Positions 1 through 5,654 of a stretch of 7,255 nucleotides of DNA are shown here, piece by piece (within the stretch, counting starts at the first letter, position 1; each line of letters opens with the position of its first letter). Both the position numbers and the translations under genes were made by a program. The notes under the pieces are model-generated. The model saw nothing but the letters and a program-made list of their open reading frames with translations, ran no database searches and was not told the DNA's origin. Source of the stretch: Eggerthellales bacterium UBA948 (GTDB lineage: Bacteria > Actinomycetota > Coriobacteriia > Coriobacteriales > UBA8131); the NCBI GenBank assembly GCA_002293265.1, contig DBCW01000079.1, positions 1 through 7,255 of the forward strand, in the 5' to 3' direction.

Positions 1-393
1 AAGCCTCTACATAAAAGCCTCTGGTACTCCTGCTCAAGCCACTTAGCAAATTGAATCCAATAATTGAGTAGTAATTATTCCAATTTATATAAAGTGACCA
101 GCGAACACTATCCCAGTAAATGGCTAAATTTCCTATCTATATATGTCTTGTGTGGCGTGAGCGGTTGCAATAAAAAGACTACTGGTAGAATATGTACTGC
201 AAGCAAGCTACAAGTTATGGTGGTTTTGTTAAAAAGATGCAAAACGTATGGTAGGAAAAAACAGTCATTGGGTATGATGTTTGCAAAATGAATAAACATG
301 TTTAAATGATAAATGAATATACATTTACATTAAGCCATGTTTATTTGATGAATTACAGTCTTGGTCTTTGAGTTGATAAGTGTGGAAAAAACT
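1..393. other. AT-rich gene-free leader upstream of the desulfurase
   Basis: I see no convincing gene in this stretch. The two longest open frames (TTG at 64 to stop at 291 on +, and 299 to 108 on -) lack a Shine-Dalgarno sequence. They are rich in Leu, Ile, Lys and Cys in the way of translated AT-rich non-coding DNA, and they mirror each other. The composition is clearly more AT-rich than the genes to the right. A short direct repeat AAGCCTCT occurs at 1-8 and 15-22. The right third (about 281-353) holds palindromic elements and weak promoter-like hexamers, listed separately. No tRNA or terminator was recognised. Confidence 0.6.
291..345. promoter_or_regulatory. Palindrome plus repeated half-site, candidate operator
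   Basis: TAAACATGTTTA at 293-304 is a perfect 12-bp palindrome. Its half-site CATGTTTA recurs at 336-343, so AATAAACATG (291-300) and CATGTTTATT (336-345) form a perfect 10-bp inverted repeat with a 35-nt spacer. The palindrome falls between a weak -35 (TTGCAA 281-286) and a weak -10 (AATGAT 305-310, 18-nt spacer). The second half-site falls downstream of another -35-like TTTACA (324-329), for which I see no good -10. This is consistent with a repressor operator for the desulfurase-selD unit. In AT-rich DNA such symmetry can also arise by chance, and no regulator gene is in the window. Confidence 0.3.
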
Positions 394-1617
394 ATGATAT
401 ACCTTGATAATGCAGCAACTACAAGACCTTATAAAGAGGTTGTTTCGCGAGTTGCGGATGTATCGTATGCGTGTTTTGCCAACGCATCCTCTCCGCATGC
501 TTTTGGAAAAAAGGCGCGCTCAATCATTGAGGAAACCCGGTGTATAGTTGCAAAAACTTTGGATGTGTTGCCTGAAGAGATATTTTTTACTTCCGGCGGT
601 ACAGAGGCCAACAATTTAGCCACACGTGGAAGCTTCATGGCTGCTGCCGCTGTAAGCGCTGATGTTGACAATAATGATCCGGATCAGGCAATCAAGGGTG
701 ACGTTGTGCAGCCCAATTTGTCAATAATAACGTCAGAACAGGAACACCCTTCGGTGACCAGATCGCTGCGCGATCTAAAGCGCAGTGGATATCCTGTAAC
801 CTACATTGCTGCTCCGCATGGCGTGTTTGATCTTGAGAGTTACAAAAAAGCGCTTGATGCCAATGTGGCTTTGATCTCACTGATGTGGACGCAAAACGTT
901 TTTGGTTATCACTTTCCTATTGAGCAGGCTGCGCGTCTGCGAGATGAGTTGGCACCTAAAGCCTTACTGCATAGTGATGCTGTGCAGGCTTATGGCTTTT
1001 GCGAGCTTAGACCAAAAGAGATTGGCATCGATCTTTTAAGTATTAGCGCTCACAAGATTGGTGGACCAAAAGGAGTAGGTGCGCTTTATGTCCGAAACGG
1101 TATAAAAATGTTCACCACTGTTTTTGGCGGCGGGCAAGAGGATGGACTTCGCTCCGGCACAGAAGCTGTACCGCTGATCGCCGGGTTTGCAAAAGCTGTA
1201 GAGATAATGCAAGGCGATGGCAGTAAGATTGCCGCAACAACCACTAGGCTCAGGTCTGTTTGGCTGCATTTGGAAAGTCGACTTAGGCAGCAATTTCCCG
1301 AAGTTGTGCTCAATTCTCGTGCGGATGGAAGCCCGGCTATTCTCCACTTCTCAATACCCGGTTTAAACAATAAGAATGCAATTGATTTTTTAGGCGACCG
1401 CAACATATATATTGGCATATCAACCGCTTGCGATACCAATCACATCAGACCTAATGAAGTGGTGAGGAAAAAGCACCCCTTAGTTGCAAGATTAGCAGGG
1501 CTTAGTGCAGAGGAGGAACAAGGATCCTTTAGAGCCAGTTTTGGAGTTGACACAACTATAGAAGACGTTGATGCGCTTGTAGACACATTAGTGTATTTTA
1601 GGGAGAGATTAGGGTAA
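394..1617 (+). CDS. NifS/IscS-type cysteine desulfurase (class V aminotransferase), possible selenium donor
   Basis: This is a PLP enzyme of the family that removes sulfur (or selenium) from cysteine (or selenocysteine) as an enzyme-bound persulfide or perselenide. Visible motifs in a 407-residue protein are LDNAATT at residues 4-10, TSGGTEANN at 66-74, EHPSV with the PLP-stacking His118, HSDAVQ with Asp195 and Gln198, and SAHKIGG with the Schiff-base Lys221. The loop ISTACDTN carries the presumed catalytic Cys346, and SFRAS carries the substrate-binding Arg380. The ATG at 394 is chosen because MIYLDNAATT is the usual N-terminus. In-frame TTG 361 and GTG 382 have no better ribosome site, and the site for 394 (TGGA at 383-386) is also weak. 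There is an insertion of about 20 residues near 86-108 (Asp/Asn-rich) compared with IscS. The usual NNExG segment reads TQNVFG here. Its position next to selD suggests a selenium-delivery role rather than general Fe-S assembly, since no iscU or other Fe-S gene is adjacent. The substrate (Cys or Sec) cannot be decided from sequence. Confidence 0.9.
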   Translation: MIYLDNAATTRPYKEVVSRVADVSYACFANASSPHAFGKKARSIIEETRCIVAKTLDVLPEEIFFTSGGTEANNLATRGSFMAAAAVSADVDNNDPDQAIKGDVVQPNLSIITSEQEHPSVTRSLRDLKRSGYPVTYIAAPHGVFDLESYKKALDANVALISLMWTQNVFGYHFPIEQAARLRDELAPKALLHSDAVQAYGFCELRPKEIGIDLLSISAHKIGGPKGVGALYVRNGIKMFTTVFGGGQEDGLRSGTEAVPLIAGFAKAVEIMQGDGSKIAATTTRLRSVWLHLESRLRQQFPEVVLNSRADGSPAILHFSIPGLNNKNAIDFLGDRNIYIGISTACDTNHIRPNEVVRKKHPLVARLAGLSAEEEQGSFRASFGVDTTIEDVDALVDTLVYFRERLG

Positions 1618-1634
1618 AATCATTTTGTTAAAGG

Positions 1635-1709
1635 AAGTACCGATTTATTCATTGGGTACTTTGCGTTTGACTAAGAAATAACTGACGCAGGGGAGGCAAA
1701 TTGGTACTT
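1635..1709 (+). promoter_or_regulatory. Competing inverted repeats between desulfurase and selD
   Basis: AAGTACC at 1635-1641 can pair with GGTACTT at 1655-1661 (7 bp, 13-nt loop). An identical second GGTACTT lies at 1703-1709, which could pair with the same arm instead. No U-run follows the first hairpin, so it does not look like an intrinsic terminator. Two identical 3' arms competing for one 5' arm just upstream of a ribosome-binding site is the layout of a simple RNA switch or attenuator. Seven-base arms are short, and the arrangement could be accidental. Confidence 0.25.
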
Positions 1710-1719
1710 CGGTTTAGAT

Positions 1720-1732
1720 GGAGGCTAAAGTG
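1720..1732 (+). promoter_or_regulatory. Ribosome-binding site and GTG start of selD
   Basis: GGAGG at 1720-1724 lies 5 nt before GTG at 1730-1732. This decides the selD start against the in-frame ATG at 1718, which has no Shine-Dalgarno sequence upstream. The GGAGG sits in the loop of a possible 5-bp hairpin, TTTAG (1713-1717) with CTAAA (1725-1729). Confidence 0.7.
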
Positions 1733-2797
1733 AGTGCCCTAGAGGAGATCAAACTAACTCGGCTCACCGAAAAAGGTGGTTGAGCAGCAAAATGGGGTCC
1801 GGGAGATCTCGCACAGATACTTACGGAGATTGCTCCGCAAATAGACACGAAGCTGCTGCAGGGCTTTCAGTCCAACGATGATGCCGCAGTTTATAAGCTT
1901 AGAGATGATCTGGCTGTTGTCATGACGGTGGATTATTTTACTCCTATGGTAGACGATGCCTATAAGTTTGGGCGCATAGCTGCTGCAAATGCTTTAAGCG
2001 ACATTTATGCTATGGGGGGTAAGCCTATTTTAGCTCTGAACCTACTTTCTTTAGATAGTGGGTTAGATAAAAGCACCAACCGTCAGCTGTCTGCGGCAAT
2101 ACTTCGCGGAGGGTCTGATGCTGTAAGCGAGGCCGGCGCAATAATTGCCGGAGGGCACACAATAGACGATGCCGAGCCAAAATACGGCATGGCTGTTCTC
2201 GGAACCGTTCATCCGGACTGTGTAATGAGAAACGATGGTGCTCGAGTTGGCGACAGAATCTATCTCACAAAAGCGCTTGGAACAGGCATTATGGCTGCCG
2301 CATATCGAGTGGATCGCGAGAGCGACGAGAGCATGCAAGAAGTAGTTGAATCGATGATGGAGTTAAATGCCGCAGCAGCAAAGGCACTAAAGGAAGTTAT
2401 GGTGCATGCTGTGACCGACGTAACAGGTTTTGGTCTGGCCGGTCATCTTCACGAAATGTTAAAAGGAAGCGGACTCGCAGCTAAGCTGGATTGGGAAGCG
2501 GTACCGCTCTTTTCCGGTGTACTGGATCACGTACGCGAGTACTGCCGCCCGGCACGCAGTTTTGAGATACAAGAGCAAGCCGAAATATATGTTATGCAAG
2601 GCAACCTCAGTGCCGAAGAATACGATGACCGCATGGGTGTTTTATGTGACCCACAAACTTCCGGCGGATTACTAATTGCACTATCTGCTGAAGATGCCAT
2701 TGCTTTTGAAAGAGCGTTTTTGGAGCAAGAGGGGCGCTTAGCTATTTGCATCGGGGAGATTACTCAAGGTCCAGCCGGTACCATCGAGTTCATATAG
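1730..2797 (+). CDS. selD: Selenophosphate synthetase SelD, a selenoprotein with in-frame UGA (Sec18)
   Basis: SelD makes selenophosphate from selenide and ATP, the selenium donor for selenocysteine and selenouridine in tRNA. Reading through TGA at 1781-1783 gives 355 residues, close to the usual SelD length. The N-terminus reads LTEKGGUAAKWGPGDL. Sec18 and Lys21 match in position and spacing the catalytic Cys17 and Lys20 of the E. coli enzyme. Metal/ATP motifs follow: NDDAAVY (Asp50-Asp51), TVDYFTPMVDD (Asp68), FGRIAAANALSDIYAMGG, GGHTIDDAEPKYG, VTDVTGFGLAGHL (Asp230), and DPQTSGGLL near the C-terminus. No stop other than TGA 1781 interrupts the frame. A conventional caller would start at ATG 1922 and lose 64 residues including the active site. 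Start GTG 1730 is chosen from GGAGG at 1720-1724. The gene lies 112 bp after the desulfurase, probably co-transcribed. Its last 60 bp overlap the 3' end of the convergent DUF3343 gene. Confidence 0.96.
1781..1783 (+). other. selD: UGA selenocysteine codon of selD
   Basis: The TGA lies in frame between GGT GGT and GCA GCA AAA, giving GGUAAK. In the SelD family this position is the catalytic Cys or Sec. Conserved SelD sequence continues on both sides in the same frame, which argues against a true stop or a sequencing error. selA and selB are present in the same window, so decoding is expected. Confidence 0.93.
1797..1814 (+). promoter_or_regulatory. Candidate bSECIS hairpin for selD UGA
   Basis: A stem-loop can form just 3' of the Sec codon. 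The pairs are G1797-C1814, U1798-A1813, a C/C mismatch (1799/1812), C1800-G1811, G1801-C1810, G1802-U1809 and G1803-C1808, with apical loop AGAU (1804-1807). The loop begins 20 nt after the UGA and has a G as its second base. Both fit the published description of bacterial SECIS elements (short apical loop with an early G, placed about 16-37 nt downstream of UGA). In this model SelB's C-terminal winged helices would bind it. The fold was drawn by hand, without energy calculation. Confidence 0.6.
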
Positions 2798-3001
2798 AGC
2801 GTATTCTATATCACGGGTCAGATCAATCTTGTTTAAAGCTGCGATAATTTGGGTGGCATCTGTTTGCGTAAGCAGTAAAGAGATGCCACATCCGGCACTG
2901 ATATTTCTGGGGGTAGGAATGACCTTTGGGTCTAGTGCGCTCAGAAGCTTCTCAGCATTAATTGCAGCGTGAGTTGACTGAAAGCTTAACAAATACTGCA
3001 T
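2738..3001 (-). CDS. DUF3343 small protein, putative Se/S carrier
   Basis: This 87-residue protein opens MQYLLSFQSTHAAINAEKLL, followed by VIPTPRNISAGCGISLLL with Cys38-Gly39. That matches the DUF3343 pattern of a YLLxFxSTHxAxxAEKLL opening and a PTPRxISxxCGI motif. The family is often annotated as putative Se/S carrier-like and is commonly found beside yedF and sel genes. The single conserved Cys is the natural candidate for binding sulfur or selenium. The biochemical role is not established to my knowledge. It begins 13 nt after the yedF stop on the same strand, so it is probably in a two-gene unit, although no clear Shine-Dalgarno precedes its ATG. Its last 60 bp run antisense to the end of selD. 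Confidence 0.85.
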   Translation of the reverse strand: MQYLLSFQSTHAAINAEKLLSALDPKVIPTPRNISAGCGISLLLTQTDATQIIAALNKIDLTRDIEYALYELDGTGWTLSNLPDANS

Positions 3002-3014
3002 AAGTTTTATGGGC

Positions 3015-4103
3015 TTACAACGTGATGACCTTGTCGGATGTTGTCATCATCTCTAAGATGTCATACATATTGCTGATTTCGCCAACTTCGATCTGATCTT
3101 TAAGGTCGTACCAATCGGCGCACGCTCCGCATATTAATATTTGCGTTCCCTTCTCTTCCAGAGTCTTTAAGCTTTCGATGATTTGCTTGTCAAAACTTGC
3201 GCTTAACTTTACTCCGGAATTCATTAAAAAGATTGCACTTGGTACATCCGTAAGTGCAGAAAACGTGTATAGAGCCATGCGCATCAGGTTAGCACCAAGT
3301 TCTCTGTCACCTTCTCCCAGGTGATCTTTAGCGATAAAAACAGAGTATTCTGGTTTGTTATCAGCCGTTTCTAGCATAAAAGCTTCATCTAATGCATTTA
3401 CTGACAAGGCATTGTGTTTTGGTCTAAACTCAGCATGGCTTTCATTGACCTCCACAGAAAAAGCAGCCAAAATATCTGCCGTTGAGGTAGGCGAGGCAGA
3501 TTCTATGCCGTTGTTGCCTTGGCTGTCTCCACCATTGCCGTTGTCGTTAAAGCCGCTTCTCCAGCTGTCATTTTCGCTACTCGCTCTGTCGTTGGTGCCA
3601 CCATTGCTGCCGTCGCTGCCGTCGCTGTCCTTGTCGCTGCCGCCGCTCTTGCTACCCCCCATGTCATTTCCGCGAAAGCGGGAATCCACATCCGCAAATG
3701 AATCCGACTCGAAAGTAGCAACATCTGCTTTAGGCTTGTCATTGCCGGCGATCAAATTACTGATAACAGCATCAAAATCCTCATCAATAACACCGCCCGA
3801 AATGGGGGAGCTGACATTTAGGTTTGGTGCGTTTGCAAGAAAGTCTTCATTGATGAAACTTGCGCTCTCAAAAGCTTCCTGCTCCGGAGCCTTTAGTGTT
3901 TTTTTGCTAAAACTTACAAGAAACCCACCCTCGATATCTTCCACAGATACATCCAAGTCATAACGATGAGATAGTTTTTGCAGGTTTCCCACGGCTGTTT
4001 GGTTGTCCACCATAACGCTAAGGTCTGTATGTCCGCCGTCAAGTTCTTTCTTTGCCATCATTAGCGGCAGTGGACACTGTTTGCCGAATGCATCTATCCG
4101 CAT
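3015..4103 (-). CDS. yedF: YedF selenium-metabolism protein with very long linker
   Basis: YedF proteins join a TusA/SirA-like sulfurtransferase domain to a DsrE-like domain and occur with selenium genes. Here residues 1 to about 68 form the TusA-like part (RIDAFGKQCPLPLMMAKKEL, CPLP with Cys10). Residues about 253-362 form the C-terminal domain (YSVFIAKDHLGEGDRELG, LICGACADWYDL with Cys325 and Cys328, VGEISNMYDILEMM). Most YedF proteins I know of are near 200 residues. This one is 362 because of a linker of about 180 residues, low in complexity and rich in Gly, Ser, Asn and Asp. It includes DSRFRGND (140-147), the signature of an inserted palindromic repeat. The ATG at 4103 is chosen: AGGGAG (4111-4116 on the complement) sits 7 nt upstream, and the in-frame TTG at 4121 would extend the protein through its own ribosome site. 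It is transcribed divergently from selA and probably together with DUF3343. Expected to be a cytoplasmic Se/S relay, by inference. Confidence 0.93.
   Translation of the reverse strand: MRIDAFGKQCPLPLMMAKKELDGGHTDLSVMVDNQTAVGNLQKLSHRYDLDVSVEDIEGGFLVSFSKKTLKAPEQEAFESASFINEDFLANAPNLNVSSPISGGVIDEDFDAVISNLIAGNDKPKADVATFESDSFADVDSRFRGNDMGGSKSGGSDKDSDGSDGSNGGTNDRASSENDSWRSGFNDNGNGGDSQGNNGIESASPTSTADILAAFSVEVNESHAEFRPKHNALSVNALDEAFMLETADNKPEYSVFIAKDHLGEGDRELGANLMRMALYTFSALTDVPSAIFLMNSGVKLSASFDKQIIESLKTLEEKGTQILICGACADWYDLKDQIEVGEISNMYDILEMMTTSDKVITL
3490..3660 (-). repeat. Low-complexity Gly/Ser/Asn/Asp-coding tract in yedF
   Basis: The tract encodes strings such as GGSKSGGSDKDSDGSDGSNGG and NDNGNGGDSQGNNG. 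On the + strand the nonamer CTGCCGTCG is tandemly duplicated (3607-3615, 3616-3624) and followed by variants (CTGTCC, TTGTCG, CTGCCGCCG). This suggests growth by replication slippage in units of three, which keeps the frame. The product would be a flexible, probably disordered tether between the two YedF domains. Confidence 0.6.
3663..3687. repeat. REP-like / dRS3-like small palindromic repeat inside yedF
   Basis: GTCATTTCCGCGAAAGCGGG followed by AATCC matches, with one C-to-T change, the widespread repeat whose core is ATTCCCGC-GAAA-GCGGGAAT (the dRS3 pattern ATTCCC-N8-GGGAAT described in Neisseria). It forms an 8-bp stem (3666-3673 with 3678-3685, one G-U pair) closed by GAAA. Read on the yedF strand it gives DSRFRGND, and on the other strand SFPRKREST. 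Both are familiar spurious peptides that arise from this repeat in many genomes. It sits in frame inside the YedF linker. Confidence 0.7.
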
Positions 4104-4131
4104 AACTCTTCTCCCTTTCAATTTTGTGTGG

Positions 4132-4166
4132 TAGTGCTATTATCTCAAATTATGCTTAATAGTGAA
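4132..4166 (-). promoter_or_regulatory. Candidate yedF promoter
   Basis: On the - strand, TTCACT (4166-4161) and GATAAT (4144-4139) are separated by 16 nt. They match the sigma-70 consensus at 4/6 and 5/6. Transcription would begin near 4132, giving a leader of about 29 nt that contains the AGGGAG ribosome site of yedF. Found by eye only. Confidence 0.35.
4138..4143 (+). promoter_or_regulatory. Candidate -10 element for selA
   Basis: TATTAT matches the -10 consensus at 5/6 and overlaps the yedF -10 on the opposite strand almost completely. I see no good -35 at 16-18 nt (TTTCAA at 4116-4121 is weak). Transcription would begin near 4150. That would make the ATG at 4152 almost leaderless, or would favour the ATG at 4176. 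Confidence 0.25.
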
Positions 4167-5654
4167 CGGCAAAGTATGTTACGCAACCTTCCGCAAGTCG
4201 AAAGGTTGCTTCAAGAGCCTCCTGTGGTCGAGTTGCAGGCGGTTTTTTCGCGCTCATTACTGGCAGATGTAGCGCGGCAAGTTATCGATAATGCAAGAGA
4301 AGAGATCAAGTCTCTTTGTGACTCATCGGCAAATGAGACAGGTGGTACGGAGTCTGCTACAGCTGACTTGGATCGTTATAGTTTGCCCCGTTTGGCAGAG
4401 CAGCTATGTGCTCGTGTTTCCAAGATTGCAAATACTACACTTGTGCCGGTGATTAATGCCAGCGGCGTGATACTGCACACAAATCTAGGTCGTAGTGTTT
4501 TGCCGGATGTGGCTCGCGACGCAGTTGTGGAAGTTATGGATGGCTACTGTACCCTAGAATACGATATTTCGACCATGGGGCGTGGTAGTCGTCACGATCA
4601 TATTGAGAGCTTGTTGTGCACAATCACAGGTGCCGAGGCAGCTATGGCTGTCAACAACAATGCGGCAGCGGTTTTGCTGGTGTTTGCGGCAATGGCTCGC
4701 GGTGGCGAGGTATTGGTGTCTCGCGGTGAGCTTGTCGAGATCGGCGGGTCGTTTCGTATTCCCGATATTATGGAGCAGTCCGGGGCAACCTTAGTTGAAG
4801 TAGGCACAACCAACCGTACGAGCCTAAAGGATTATGAGCGTGCACTTAATGATCACAGCGCTCTAATTGCAAAGATTCATCCCTCCAATTATCTTATCAG
4901 CGGTTTTACACAGTCGGTTGGTGCTCGGGAATTGGCAAGTTTAGCTCATGGACGAGGTTTGCCGCTATATTTTGATCAGGGTACAGGACTTATGATCAAG
5001 ACCGACGAACTGTTGTCTGAAGAAGCCGCTGGCAGCTGGGATGAGCTTTCGGTTGGCGAGATACTTGATCAAGGTTGCGATCTGGTGTCTTTTTCCGGCG
5101 ATAAGCTGCTTGGCGGACCACAAAGTGGAATCATCGTAGGCAAAAAGCAATATATCGACCGCCTTAAGTCACATCCGCTTGCTCGGGCGCTTCGCCTAGA
5201 TAAGCTGTCTTTGGCAGCTTTAGCCGCTACATTGCGCCTTTACTTGCGTAGAGAATCTGCCCTAGAACAGATACCTAGTTTGTCGATGCTCACTCAGCGG
5301 GCAGAGGACTTAAATCCCATAGCAAACTCTCTTAAGGCGCAGATAAATGAGCAGATATTTGCACGTATTGGCGAAGCGGTTGCAAACGTAGAAGTAAGCT
5401 TACAGGTTGCTCGAGTGGGCGGTGGAACTTTGCCGGGGCTTGAGCTTCCAAGTCCGGCTGTTTGTATATCACCTCTCAAGGGTAGTGTGGATGGCTTGGC
5501 AAGCTGGCTGGCAAAAAGCGGCGACGATACTGCGATAATCGCACGAGTGCAAGATGGGCAACTCATCTTAGATGTGCGCACCTTGTGTGGCGACTTTGAA
5601 CTTGAGATGATCGCAAAACGTGTAGCAGAATATTTTTTGACTTTGAATAGATGA
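4152..5654 (+). CDS. selA: L-seryl-tRNA(Sec) selenium transferase SelA
   Basis: SelA is the PLP-dependent bacterial selenocysteine synthase. It converts Ser-tRNA(Sec) to Sec-tRNA(Sec) with selenophosphate from SelD, and works as a decamer in the cytoplasm. The 500-residue product has the N-terminal helix segment LRNLPQVERLLQ, then NASGVILHTNLGRSVL, STMGRGSRHDHIE, TGAEAAMAVNNNAAAVLL, SRGELVEIGGSFRIPDIM, VGTTNRT, FDQGTGLM and FSGDKLLGGPQSG with the PLP lysine Lys318. It is slightly longer than E. coli SelA (463 residues), partly through a polar insert SSANETGGTESATADLD before the PLP domain. The start is uncertain. ATG 4152 is listed. ATG 4176 (MLRNLPQVERLL, 492 residues) fits the family N-terminus equally well, and upstream GTGs at 4128 and 4134 are open; none has a clear Shine-Dalgarno. 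The gene is divergent from yedF and overlaps selB by 4 nt. Confidence 0.96.
   Translation: MLNSERQSMLRNLPQVERLLQEPPVVELQAVFSRSLLADVARQVIDNAREEIKSLCDSSANETGGTESATADLDRYSLPRLAEQLCARVSKIANTTLVPVINASGVILHTNLGRSVLPDVARDAVVEVMDGYCTLEYDISTMGRGSRHDHIESLLCTITGAEAAMAVNNNAAAVLLVFAAMARGGEVLVSRGELVEIGGSFRIPDIMEQSGATLVEVGTTNRTSLKDYERALNDHSALIAKIHPSNYLISGFTQSVGARELASLAHGRGLPLYFDQGTGLMIKTDELLSEEAAGSWDELSVGEILDQGCDLVSFSGDKLLGGPQSGIIVGKKQYIDRLKSHPLARALRLDKLSLAALAATLRLYLRRESALEQIPSLSMLTQRAEDLNPIANSLKAQINEQIFARIGEAVANVEVSLQVARVGGGTLPGLELPSPAVCISPLKGSVDGLASWLAKSGDDTAIIARVQDGQLILDVRTLCGDFELEMIAKRVAEYFLTLNR

Noticed and set aside
1..22. Direct repeat AAGCCTCT at 1-8 and 15-22 as a mobile-element or CRISPR trace
   Set aside because: There are only two 8-bp copies 14 bp apart at the window edge, with no spacer structure or transposase remnant.
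64..291. 75-codon frame from TTG 64 on the + strand
   Set aside because: It has no ribosome site and no recognisable domain, its composition is typical of translated AT-rich DNA, and an equally long frame lies opposite it.
1..360. A selC (tRNA-Sec) or other tRNA gene in the leader
   Set aside because: No acceptor-stem pairing, TTCGA-like T-loop or CCA-bearing cloverleaf could be found by eye on either strand.
1635..1661. Hairpin after the desulfurase as an intrinsic terminator
   Set aside because: The stem is AT-rich with a 13-nt loop and no following U-run. selD 70 nt downstream shows no clear promoter of its own, so co-transcription is more likely.
1922..2797. selD starting at ATG 1922 (291 residues)
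   Set aside because: It lacks the catalytic N-terminus, while family sequence continues upstream in frame through the UGA to GTG 1730 with a good Shine-Dalgarno.
3355..3963. 202-codon + strand frame opposite yedF, rich in Leu, Ser and Pro
   Set aside because: It is the complement of the low-complexity YedF linker. The peptide SFPRKREST comes from the palindromic repeat, and YedF on the other strand has clear domains.
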